5,197 nt of DNA from an uncultured Desulfuromonas sp. GTDB taxonomy: Bacteria; Desulfobacterota; Desulfuromonadia; Desulfuromonadales; Trichloromonadaceae. The stretch spans positions 1 to 5,197 of the forward strand of contig CALJLX010000180.1 of the NCBI GenBank assembly GCA_937982495.1, written 5' to 3'. Under the pieces are notes generated by a model that saw only the letters and a program-made list of their open reading frames with translations, was not told the origin of the DNA and searched no databases. Each line of letters starts with the position of its first letter. The stretch's first letter is position 1. The position numbers and the translations under genes were made by a program. Shown here piece after piece: positions 1 through 5,197 of this stretch.

Positions 1-56
1 ACGGCCTGGTGCTGGGGATGGCGGTGATGGCGGTGAGCCTGCTGCTCTTCATGTAG
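1..56 (+). CDS. C-terminal end of a membrane protein, possibly a ZIP-family metal transporter (partial)
   Basis: An open frame enters the window and stops at TAG 54-56. The 17 visible residues, GLVLGMAVMAVSLLLFM, are entirely hydrophobic or small, so this is a final transmembrane helix ending almost at the carboxyl terminus. The pattern GMxVMxxSLxLL recalls the last helix of ZIP-type divalent metal transporters (ZupT-like), but 17 residues cannot settle a family and other multi-pass proteins remain possible. The gene converges on the exonuclease gene. Its stop is followed within 10 bases by a repeat that can fold as a terminator. The reading frame and membrane nature are fairly sure; the family is a weak inference. 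Confidence 0.5.
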   Translation, partial: GLVLGMAVMAVSLLLFM

Positions 57-64
57 CAGCCCGA

Positions 65-136
65 TGAAAAACGCCCATCCGCGGCGTTGCCTTGCGCCTG
101 GGCATTTTTGATCAGCCTGGACAGCGTGAGTTTTTA
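65..136 (+). repeat. Internally deleted copy of the intergenic repeat (copy A, 72 bp)
   Basis: Reading plus, this stretch matches the reverse complement of 2518-2650. Both begin tgaaaaac, followed by a close match (cccat, gcggcgttg). Both then share ccttgc, ctgggcatttttgatcagcc and a gttttt end. Copy A lacks about 61 bases of the middle, between its gcggcgttg and ccttgc. The missing part includes the central gtacct/aggtac hairpin. The copy starts 8 bases after the stop codon of the upstream gene. It probably derives from the full element by internal deletion, though independent expansion of the other copy is possible. Confidence 0.8.
67..109 (+). terminator. Terminator-like hairpin formed by repeat copy A
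   Basis: AAAAA (67-71) and gccca (73-77) can pair with tgggc (99-103) and TTTTT (105-109), with one C-A mismatch between the two blocks. Inside, ggcg (83-86) pairs with cgcc (95-98) around an 8-base loop, leaving a 5-base bulge on the left arm. A GC stem followed by a T run 10-50 bases after a stop codon fits an intrinsic terminator for the upstream plus-strand gene. The stem is imperfect, so efficiency is uncertain. Confidence 0.5.
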
Positions 137-174
137 GCGATCGGACAGCCCCCCGACAAAAAATCCGAAAACGA

Positions 175-225
175 AGAGGGCGCGGGAACTCCCGATGGGG
201 AATAGTCCGCGCCCTCTGTTTTTTT
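175..225. terminator. Strong intrinsic terminator between convergent genes
   Basis: agagggcgcgg (175-185) is perfectly complementary to ccgcgccctct (207-217), an 11-bp GC-rich stem with a 21-base loop that can itself pair tccc with ggga. On the plus strand the stem is followed by G and seven Ts (219-225). On the minus strand the hairpin comes 27 bases after the exonuclease stop codon and is followed by a T-rich stretch (complement of 153-174). It therefore probably ends the exonuclease transcript and also stops read-through from the plus side. Confidence 0.85.
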
Positions 226-244
226 CCTAAGCGACCGGCTCCGG

Positions 245-2386
245 TCAGAAGGCCATTTTGGCGAAGGGGGATTGGGACGAGGCCTTGAGGGCGTCTTCGA
301 GGGTGAAGATGTTGTGGGCTTCGAGCAGGGGGATGAGCTTGAGCAGCACCTCGGCAGTGGCGACGGCGTCGCCAAGGGCGGTGTGGCGACCGTGGATGGT
401 AAGGTTGAGCATTTCGGCGATGGCGTCGATGGAATGATCCTTCTGGTTGGGGCGAACCACCGAGGAAAGGAGCAGGGTATCAAGCACCGGATTGTCGAAG
501 CGCAACCCGGTGCGGCGTTCGTTAAGTTCGAGAAAACGCATGTCGAAGGCGGCATTGTGGGCGACCAGCACCGCCCCCTCGGCGAATTTGTGGAAATGGG
601 GGAGAACCTTTTCGATGGTCGGCTGGCCGATCAGACGGGACGGCTCGATGCCGTGGATGGCGACCGACTCGGGGGGGACGCCGCGGCGGGGATCGACGAG
701 TTGGTCGATGATTTCATCGTAGAGCAACCGGCCGTTGACAATGCGGATGGCGCCGAGCTGGATGATTTCATCCCCCTGCGAGGGGTTGAGGCCGGTCGTT
801 TCCGTGTCGAAAACGACGTAGGTGAGTTTGCGCAGGGGTCGCTTGCCGAGATCGTCCATCCCCGGCCGGTTGAAGAGGTCGAATTCGTAATAGACCGGGC
901 GCGGCTTGTGCGGCGAGGGCAGTTCTTCGTGAGCCGAGGGGGAAGCGAGGGGCAGCTCGATCCGGACCTCGTGACAGGCCTTGCCCCCCGCCGACTCGAT
1001 GAAGACGGCGCCGCCGAAGCTGCTGACCAGATCGCTGAAACTCAGGGCCTGCCCTTCGCTTTCGACGATCACCGGCGACGCGACCCAGTCGGCGATGAAC
1101 TGGTAGTCGAGACAGTAATCGGGCCAGCCGATGGTCATGGAGGCCTTCGCCGAAGAGGTTTGCCGCAGGGTCACCTGGAAGGCGCCGAAGAGCTTCTGGC
1201 CCTTGAGCAGCCCGGCCAGGTGAGCCAGGGCCTGCACCAGGGAGTAGCTGTCGAGGCGCAGCCAGAGGCCGCCCTCCGCCTGCCCCTGAACCTCGGCGCC
1301 GAAGCGGTCGAAGAGGGTCTTGCGCAGGATCTCCATCAGGTTCTCGGCGAGGATATCCTCGACCTTGCTCAGGGCGTGACGGTGATGGGTGTAATGCTCG
1401 CGGACCTGATCGAGGTTCTGTTGCAGAGCCAGCGAAGCCCGGTCGATCACCCGCCGGTAGCGCCGCAACTGATGGGGTTTGAGCTCGGGCCGGGCGAGAA
1501 CGGTGGAGATCGCCCGGCGAATGTCGGCGATCCCCTCCTGAAAGGAGTCGGCCATGGCCTGGATCAACCGGTCGCGGCGGTTGTCCGCCTCGATCTGCGG
1601 GGTCATGTCCTCCAGGGTCAGGACGAATCCGGAAATTTCCTGCTCTTCGACTTTCTGGCCCAGCACCAGGGCCATATTGAGGCGCAGGCAGGCGCCGTCG
1701 GGGCGGGTCAGCATGAAGCCGAGAGTGGACAGGGCCTGGTCCCGATGCAACGACTGACGCAGGCGCTCGAAGGCGTGCAGCAGCGGGTCGCGCCGCAGCA
1801 GGCCGAAGACCGAGCGCCCCAGGCCGATGATGCCGGCGCCCCCCTGGCCGTTTTCCGGCTGAAGCAGGTTCTGGGCCTGCTGGTTGTAGAGCAGGATCAG
1901 CCCCTCGGTGTTGCAGACCAGCACCCCGCTGGGGAGTTCGGACATGAGCGCCGCCAGGCGGTTGCGCTCTTCGTCGACCTGGGCCTGGGCCTCGTGAATG
2001 CGGGCATCGACCTCGGTCTTGAGCTTCTGGAAGGCGTCGGCGTAATCGTTGATGATCCCGGTGAGATAGACGACCTCGCGGGCGCCGCGGGGAAAGATCC
2101 GGTAGTCGGGGTTGGCCGTGGCCATCAGCCGGGTCTTTTCGGCCAGCTGCAGGATGGGAATGACGTAGTAGTAGAAGAGCATGCTGACCAGGCCGCCGAT
2201 GGCGGTGACCAGGATGACCGAGCCGAGCATGGGAAAGGGGAGAATTTTGTCGAGCAGCCCCTTGACGTAGGCCTGCTCCTCGGGCGCCAGGGAAAACCAG
2301 GAACCGAAGAGCGCGGCCCAGATCACGCCGAAGATGACGTTGGCGATGGCGAAGAGGAAGATCCAGTAACGGTACTGAGGTTTCAT
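245..2386 (-). CDS. Membrane-anchored PAS/pseudo-histidine-kinase protein fused to a DnaQ-like 3'-5' exonuclease
   Basis: This 713-residue protein has two membrane helices (about 6-28 and 52-78) with only a ~23-residue outside loop. Next come a HAMP-like and coiled-coil segment (79-145) and a PAS domain (about 143-265, with LPSGVLVCNTEGLILLYN). A region laid out like a histidine kinase follows (about 266-478). The C-terminal DEDDh exonuclease (about 520-690) has all its catalytic residues: D527 and E529 in VFDTETTGL, D615 in HNAAFD, H668 and D673 in HTALGD. The kinase-like part has no phospho-accepting histidine, no N-box asparagines and no GxGxG, so it probably does not phosphorylate. The exonuclease should remove nucleotides from DNA or RNA 3' ends at the inner membrane. 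Related fusions are often annotated as DNA polymerase III epsilon, but this is not the replicative proofreading subunit. The ATG at 2386 is the first start after an in-frame stop (TGA, 2401-2399). Its ribosome site is weak (cgggcg). Domain calls are confident; the cellular role is unknown. Confidence 0.9.
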   Translation of the reverse strand: MKPQYRYWIFLFAIANVIFGVIWAALFGSWFSLAPEEQAYVKGLLDKILPFPMLGSVILVTAIGGLVSMLFYYYVIPILQLAEKTRLMATANPDYRIFPRGAREVVYLTGIINDYADAFQKLKTEVDARIHEAQAQVDEERNRLAALMSELPSGVLVCNTEGLILLYNQQAQNLLQPENGQGGAGIIGLGRSVFGLLRRDPLLHAFERLRQSLHRDQALSTLGFMLTRPDGACLRLNMALVLGQKVEEQEISGFVLTLEDMTPQIEADNRRDRLIQAMADSFQEGIADIRRAISTVLARPELKPHQLRRYRRVIDRASLALQQNLDQVREHYTHHRHALSKVEDILAENLMEILRKTLFDRFGAEVQGQAEGGLWLRLDSYSLVQALAHLAGLLKGQKLFGAFQVTLRQTSSAKASMTIGWPDYCLDYQFIADWVASPVIVESEGQALSFSDLVSSFGGAVFIESAGGKACHEVRIELPLASPSAHEELPSPHKPRPVYYEFDLFNRPGMDDLGKRPLRKLTYVVFDTETTGLNPSQGDEIIQLGAIRIVNGRLLYDEIIDQLVDPRRGVPPESVAIHGIEPSRLIGQPTIEKVLPHFHKFAEGAVLVAHNAAFDMRFLELNERRTGLRFDNPVLDTLLLSSVVRPNQKDHSIDAIAEMLNLTIHGRHTALGDAVATAEVLLKLIPLLEAHNIFTLEDALKASSQSPFAKMAF

Positions 2387-2428
2387 AAACGCCCGAAATC
2401 ATGGGAGGCACAGGATAAGTAGTTTCTT

Positions 2429-2458
2429 ATTGTACGCAATCCGAGGCGGGGACGTCCA
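2429..2458 (-). promoter_or_regulatory. Candidate sigma70 promoter for the exonuclease-fusion gene
   Basis: On the minus strand TGGACG (2458-2453, 4 of 6 to TTGACA) is followed after 18 bases by TACAAT (2434-2429, 5 of 6 to TATAAT). Transcription would start near 2422, giving a leader of about 36 bases before the ATG at 2386. It lies between the repeat and the gene, which fits the exonuclease gene being transcribed separately from the two-component genes. Found by eye only. Confidence 0.4.
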
Positions 2459-2517
2459 GAACTTTACTCGAAAAAAATAACGCTGTTTTCACTTGCCCGA
2501 AAGGATTAGCGGGTTGT

Positions 2518-2650
2518 TGAAAAACTTGTGTTCCAAGGCTGATCAAAAATGCCCAGATGCAAGGCGGACGAAATCCCGAGGAATAAGGCGTACCTGAAAG
2601 GTACATCGTTGACGAGGGATGAGGACAACGCCGCAGATGGGTGTTTTTCA
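2518..2650 (-). repeat. Full-length copy of the intergenic repeat (copy B, 133 bp) with inverted ends
   Basis: The element is bounded by tgaaaaac (2518-2525) and its exact inverse gtttttca (2643-2650). At the centre gtacct (2590-2595) and aggtac (2599-2604) form a perfect 6-bp hairpin with a GAA loop. Nearer the ends, gcccagatgc (2551-2560) and gcagatgggt (2633-2642) are imperfect inverse partners. The whole unit could therefore fold as a long imperfect stem. I see no open frame of interest and no target-site duplication. The minus strand is given because in that orientation it matches copy A read plus. It begins 16 bases after the regulator stop codon. It may act as a 3'-end structure or terminator, or be a non-autonomous mobile element. 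I have the impression of similar repeats in Geobacter-type genomes but could not check. Confidence 0.8.
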
Positions 2651-2666
2651 TCAGACTTATTAAGAG

Positions 2667-3341
2667 TCAGCGCTCGGGCGGCTCGTACTTGTAGCCCACC
2701 CCGTAGACCGAATGAATCAGTTCCTCGGCGGGCGCGGCGAGGCTCAGTTTCTTGCGCAACTTCTTGATATGGCTGTCGATGGTGCGCTCGCTGACGATGC
2801 GCTCGTCGGGATAGATGCGATCCATGAGCCGATCGCGGGAAAAGATTCGCCCGGGACTGGCGAAAAGGAGGGCGAGGAGCTTGAATTCGACGGCGGTCAG
2901 ATCGAGCTCGACCCCGTGCAACAGGGCGCGGTAACGGGCCTCGTCCAGCACCAGGCCGTGGTTGCTCTCGGCGGCCGCCCCCCCGCGACGGAGCACCGCC
3001 TTGACCCGAGCCACCACCTCGCGGGGGCTGTAGGGCTTGCAGATGTAATCGTCGGCACCGAGTTCGAGACCGAGCAGGCGATCGATCTCCTCGACCCGGG
3101 CGGTGACCATGATGATCGGCACGCTGGAAAACCGCCGCACCTCCTTGCAGATCTCCATGCCGTCCTTCCCCGGCAACATCAGGTCGAGCAGCACCAGGTC
3201 GGGCTTGTAATCATGAATAGCGGGAACCGCCGCCGTTCCGTCCGCCGTCAGACGGACCTCGAAGCCGGACTGACGCAGATAGTCGGCCAGCAGTTCGGCC
3301 AATTTAGGCTCATCCTCGACGATCAAGATTTTGCCGCTCAT
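2667..3341 (-). CDS. baeR: OmpR-family response regulator, BaeR-like
   Basis: This 224-residue DNA-binding regulator has a receiver domain (1-119) with acidic pocket E9/D10, phospho-acceptor D53 (LLDLMLPGKDG), T80 and K102. A winged-helix domain follows (about 128-220) with recognition helix RTIDSHIKKLRKKL (186-199) and the hairpin YGVGY (213-217). Several stretches are close to E. coli BaeR as I remember it, especially EEIDRLLGLE, GADDYICKPYSPREVVARVK and RTIDSHIK. BaeR controls envelope-stress and efflux genes there; the target here is unknown. I chose the ATG at 3341 because GGAGGAGG (3356-3349) lies 7 bases upstream and the ATG overlaps the kinase stop as ATGA. A start at 3380 would add 13 residues that lie within the kinase gene and fit no family pattern. 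The symbol denotes resemblance, not proven orthology. Confidence 0.93.
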   Translation of the reverse strand: MSGKILIVEDEPKLAELLADYLRQSGFEVRLTADGTAAVPAIHDYKPDLVLLDLMLPGKDGMEICKEVRRFSSVPIIMVTARVEEIDRLLGLELGADDYICKPYSPREVVARVKAVLRRGGAAAESNHGLVLDEARYRALLHGVELDLTAVEFKLLALLFASPGRIFSRDRLMDRIYPDERIVSERTIDSHIKKLRKKLSLAAPAEELIHSVYGVGYKYEPPER

Positions 3342-4792
3342 GGCGCAACCTCCTCCAAGGGCAATCGGACGGTGATCCAAAGGCCGCCCAACGGCGAGAA
3401 GCGGGCGGAGATCGTCCCGCCGTGGGCTTCGACGATATTGCGGCAGATGGAGAGCCCCAGACCGGCCCCGCCGCTGTTGCGGTTGCGGGAGCTCTCCACC
3501 CGATACAGCCGTTCGAAGAGGCGTTCCAGCTCACCCTCGGGCACCCCGGGGGCGCTGTCCTGGAAATGGATCATGGCCCAGCTTAGCTCCCGTTCCAGAC
3601 GAACGACCAGCTCCCCGCCGGGATCGGTGTAGTTGCGGGAATTCTCCAGCAGGTTGGCGAAAAGCTGGCCCAGGCGGGTACGGTCGGCGAAAAGAGTCGC
3701 GTCCTCTCCCCCGCCCGGCTCGTAACGCAGGGCGATCTCCTTGCGCGCGAATTCGCTCCGCGCTGCCGCCAGCGCCTGTTCCAGAACTTCCGTCAGGGAT
3801 TCGGAAGATTTGCGATAGGTCAGGGCGCCGACATCGGAAAGGGCAAGCTGATACAGATCTTCCACCAGCCGCCCCAGCCGCATAGCTTCGCCGTGCAGGG
3901 AGGCGAGGGTCTGGGGGGTGGCCTGACGGATGCCGTCCTGTAGCGCTTCGATCTCGCCGCGCAACACGGCCAGGGGCGTGCGCAGTTCGTGGGAGATGTC
4001 GGCGATCCAGCGGCGGCGGGCCTGTTCGTTTTTTTCCAGGGTCAAGGCCAGGGAGTTGAAATCCCGGGCGAGCTGCCCCAGTTCGTCCCCCCGCTCGGCG
4101 GAGGTGCGTGTGGTGAAGTCTCCCGCCGTAAGCCGGCGCGTCGCCGTCGCCAGGGTATGGATCGGTTGCGCCAGGCGGCGGGCCAGAGGCAAGGCGAGGA
4201 GCGCCGAAACGATCACGGCCAAAGCGGCGATGAGCAGCAGCGCCCATTGCTGCTCGCGCACGAAGCGCAGTTGGTTGGCATCGGCAAGGTCCTTGCGCGG
4301 CACCAGACCGAGATAGCCGACGACTTGCCGGCGGTGGTAGAGTTCACGAAAGGAAAGTCCGGCGGGGAAGTTCTCCGGCCCATGCAGCAGAGATTTTTGG
4401 CCGTCGAGCAAGACCAGCCGCTGCTCGAAGCGCTGCGCGTCCAGCCCCCGGGGTTCCCGCCCTCCCCCCTGAGGCCGGTCGCGGTGCCGTTGCAACCGCC
4501 GCTCCAGGCGCTCCAGTTGTTCGGGATTCAGGGCGCGCTCGGGGCCGGTCAGCAAGACCAACCGATGGAAGTTGGCGGAATCGCTTCGCAGAAAAGCCCA
4601 ATCCCCGGATTCGTCGTAACGCGCTTCCAGTTCGGCGGCGAGGCGTTCCAGCCGTTCCGTATCCAGAGTGTTGACGTACTGAAGAAAACCCCGGTCGAAG
4701 CTCCACTGCACGATCAGCAACATCCCCAGGGCGACCAGGGCACTGGCCGCGAGCAGGGCCAAAAAGAGTCGATACTTGATATTCAGGCGCAT
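3338..4792 (-). CDS. baeS: Membrane sensor histidine kinase, BaeS-like
   Basis: This 484-residue inner-membrane kinase should autophosphorylate and pass phosphate to D53 of the adjacent regulator. It has membrane helix 1 (about 8-30), a periplasmic sensor of about 150 residues and membrane helix 2 (about 183-205). The HAMP domain (about 203-256) contains LTAGDFTTRTSAERGDELGQLARDFN. The phospho-accepting H268 sits in ADISHELRTPLAVLRGE. The ATPase domain has N380/N384, the D412 box (DSAPGVP), LFERLYR (425-431) and GGAGLGLSI (441-449). The HAMP and catalytic parts closely resemble E. coli BaeS as I recall it; the sensor does so only at its start (F-RGF--Y). The sensor carries an Arg/Glu/Gln-rich stretch at about 85-122. 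The start at 4792 has GGAG (4805-4802) 9 bases upstream, and the first membrane helix follows at once. The frame stays open to 5188, but that extension crosses the control region and looks noncoding. Confidence 0.93.
   Translation of the reverse strand: MRLNIKYRLFLALLAASALVALGMLLIVQWSFDRGFLQYVNTLDTERLERLAAELEARYDESGDWAFLRSDSANFHRLVLLTGPERALNPEQLERLERRLQRHRDRPQGGGREPRGLDAQRFEQRLVLLDGQKSLLHGPENFPAGLSFRELYHRRQVVGYLGLVPRKDLADANQLRFVREQQWALLLIAALAVIVSALLALPLARRLAQPIHTLATATRRLTAGDFTTRTSAERGDELGQLARDFNSLALTLEKNEQARRRWIADISHELRTPLAVLRGEIEALQDGIRQATPQTLASLHGEAMRLGRLVEDLYQLALSDVGALTYRKSSESLTEVLEQALAAARSEFARKEIALRYEPGGGEDATLFADRTRLGQLFANLLENSRNYTDPGGELVVRLERELSWAMIHFQDSAPGVPEGELERLFERLYRVESSRNRNSGGAGLGLSICRNIVEAHGGTISARFSPLGGLWITVRLPLEEVAP
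3349..3356 (-). promoter_or_regulatory. Ribosome binding site that fixes the regulator start
   Basis: GGAGGAGG on the minus strand, 7 bases from the ATG at 3341, lies inside the last codons of the kinase gene. With the ATGA overlap it points to translational coupling of kinase and regulator. Confidence 0.85.
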
Positions 4793-4935
4793 GGCGGCAG
4801 ACTCCAAAGTTCGCTGTGGCGATTTTCTTTTAGCACAGCCGCTTGAAAAAAAACCACCGTCACGCCCGCTCCGGACATCTTTCCTCATTTCTTCCATTTT
4901 TCGTGCAAAATCCGCTGGTATTCCTATCACCACGC

Positions 4936-4958
4936 AAGACGGAAAAGACGCGAAAGAC
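4936..4958 (+). repeat. Three AAGAC motifs in exact 9-bp phase upstream of the secreted-protein gene
   Basis: AAGAC occurs at 4936-4940, 4945-4949 and 4954-4958, each 9 bases from the next, with the last ending 29 bases before the ATG. Evenly spaced direct repeats are how OmpR-family regulators often bind, although their usual spacing is 10-11 bases. It also resembles degenerate acgcaaag-type 9-mer tandem repeats that I have seen between genes in various bacteria. Either reading is an inference. Confidence 0.5.
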
Positions 4959-4974
4959 ACCCCCCGAATTCTTG

Positions 4975-4982
4975 AGAGGAGG
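4975..4982 (+). promoter_or_regulatory. Strong ribosome binding site for the small secreted protein
   Basis: AGAGGAGG sits 5 bases before the ATG at 4988. This supports the small open frame as a real, well-translated gene. Confidence 0.8.
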
Positions 4983-4987
4983 TCGCC

Positions 4988-5197
4988 ATGAAAACCGCCT
5001 ACGTTGTTACGCTGCTCATCGGCAGCCTGCTCGGCGCCGCCGCCCTTCCGGCCGAAGCCCTGGCCGAGCGCCGGGACCACCGTTCCCAACGGTGGGAAGA
5101 ACGCGCGCCGCGCGCCGTCAAACACATCCCGGATCGGGCACTGGCCAAGCATTACCGTGGCCATGAACATGTCCGGGTCGGCAAGCACGACTACTAT
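4988..5197 (+). CDS. Small secreted His/Arg-rich protein, possibly DUF6515-like (5' part only)
   Basis: Seventy codons are visible and the frame is open at the window edge. Residues 1-26 form a classic Sec signal peptide: MK start, a hydrophobic core (VVTLLIGSLLGAAAL), and A-x-A before cleavage after A26. The 44 mature residues seen are strongly basic, with nine Arg and six His. They end in HVRVGKHDYY, like the opening of the Tyr-rich segment in DUF6515-type periplasmic proteins, so a run of Tyr and Phe would be expected beyond the edge. No enzyme motif is visible. The gene is divergent from the BaeSR-like pair and is the natural candidate for its regulon, perhaps with an envelope or metal-linked role. 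That is an inference from position and composition. Confidence 0.75.
   Translation, partial: MKTAYVVTLLIGSLLGAAALPAEALAERRDHRSQRWEERAPRAVKHIPDRALAKHYRGHEHVRVGKHDYY

Larger units (their letters stand above)
4793..4987. promoter_or_regulatory. Divergent control region between the kinase gene and the secreted-protein gene
   Basis: This 195-base AT-richer gap must hold the promoters of both the kinase-regulator operon (minus) and the small gene (plus). It contains homopolymer runs (A run at 4845-4853) and an ATTTT/AAAAT inverted pair around cgtgc (about 4898-4914). A triplicated 9-bp motif lies at 4936-4958. I could not find a convincing -35/-10 pair in either direction, nor a clear match to the E. 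coli BaeR box. Confidence 0.6.

Noticed and set aside
768..2411. A 547-codon minus-strand open frame overlapping the exonuclease gene in another frame
   Set aside because: The product is Arg/Pro/Gly-rich without recognisable motifs, typical of an out-of-frame reading of GC-rich coding DNA.
272..2422. A 716-codon plus-strand open frame antisense to nearly the whole exonuclease gene
   Set aside because: The translation is Gly/Asp/Glu/Gln-rich with no domain pattern, as expected from the complement of a GC-rich gene. The opposite strand carries clear PAS and exonuclease motifs.
2518..2650. CRISPR repeat or tRNA-like structure in the intergenic repeat
   Set aside because: There is only one unit here with no regular spacers, and no cloverleaf or conserved tRNA bases are visible.
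2427..2767. Small open frames across the 2387-2666 gap on both strands
   Set aside because: They are built mostly from the 133-bp repeat or overlap the regulator gene end, and have no convincing ribosome site or protein pattern.
3342..3380. A longer regulator start at 3380 adding 13 residues
   Set aside because: The start at 3341 has a near-perfect ribosome site at 7 bases and begins right at the receiver domain, as the family does.
4897..4930. A sigma70 promoter for the secreted-protein gene, with a -10 near TATCAC (4926-4931)
   Set aside because: The -10 matches only 4 of 6 and no -35 hexamer at 16-18 bases upstream matches well enough to call.
4793..5188. An N-terminal extension of the kinase by 132 residues
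   Set aside because: It would run through the divergent control region and antisense to the secreted-protein gene, and it looks noncoding. The ATG at 4792 has a ribosome site and leads directly into the first membrane helix.

Overview
The window is GC-rich (roughly 60% by eye) with dense coding and AT-richer gaps. The style suggests a Gram-negative proteobacterium. A member of Desulfuromonadales (Geobacter/Desulfuromonas-like) is my best guess, from the BaeSR-like proteins and from the look of an intergenic repeat that reminds me of that group. This is an impression, not a search result.

Layout. Bases 1-56 are the last 17 codons of a plus-strand membrane protein. Bases 57-244 are a convergent gap holding a shortened copy of an intergenic repeat (65-136), which can fold as a terminator, and a strong hairpin terminator (175-225). 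Bases 245-2386 (minus) encode a 713-residue protein: two membrane helices, a HAMP-like linker, a PAS domain, a histidine-kinase-like region without its catalytic residues, and an intact DEDDh 3'-5' exonuclease of the DnaQ/epsilon type. Bases 2387-2666 are a gap with a candidate promoter for that gene and a full-length 133-bp copy of the same repeat. Bases 2667-3341 and 3338-4792 (minus) are a response regulator and a histidine kinase resembling BaeR and BaeS, transcribed kinase first, with an ATGA stop/start overlap. Bases 4793-4987 are a divergent control region. From 4988 (plus) a small secreted His/Arg-rich protein begins and runs off the window.

How the parts may work together. The kinase-regulator pair should sense an envelope condition and control transcription. 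The divergent secreted protein is the obvious candidate target, and a triplicated 9-bp motif lies just upstream of its start. The exonuclease fusion is separated from the pair by the repeat and has its own candidate promoter, so it is probably an independent unit. It looks like a membrane-tethered nuclease whose activity could be tuned by a PAS/pseudokinase module. The two repeat copies each begin 8-16 bases after a stop codon, in the same orientation relative to the gene that precedes them, which suggests a role at transcript 3' ends.
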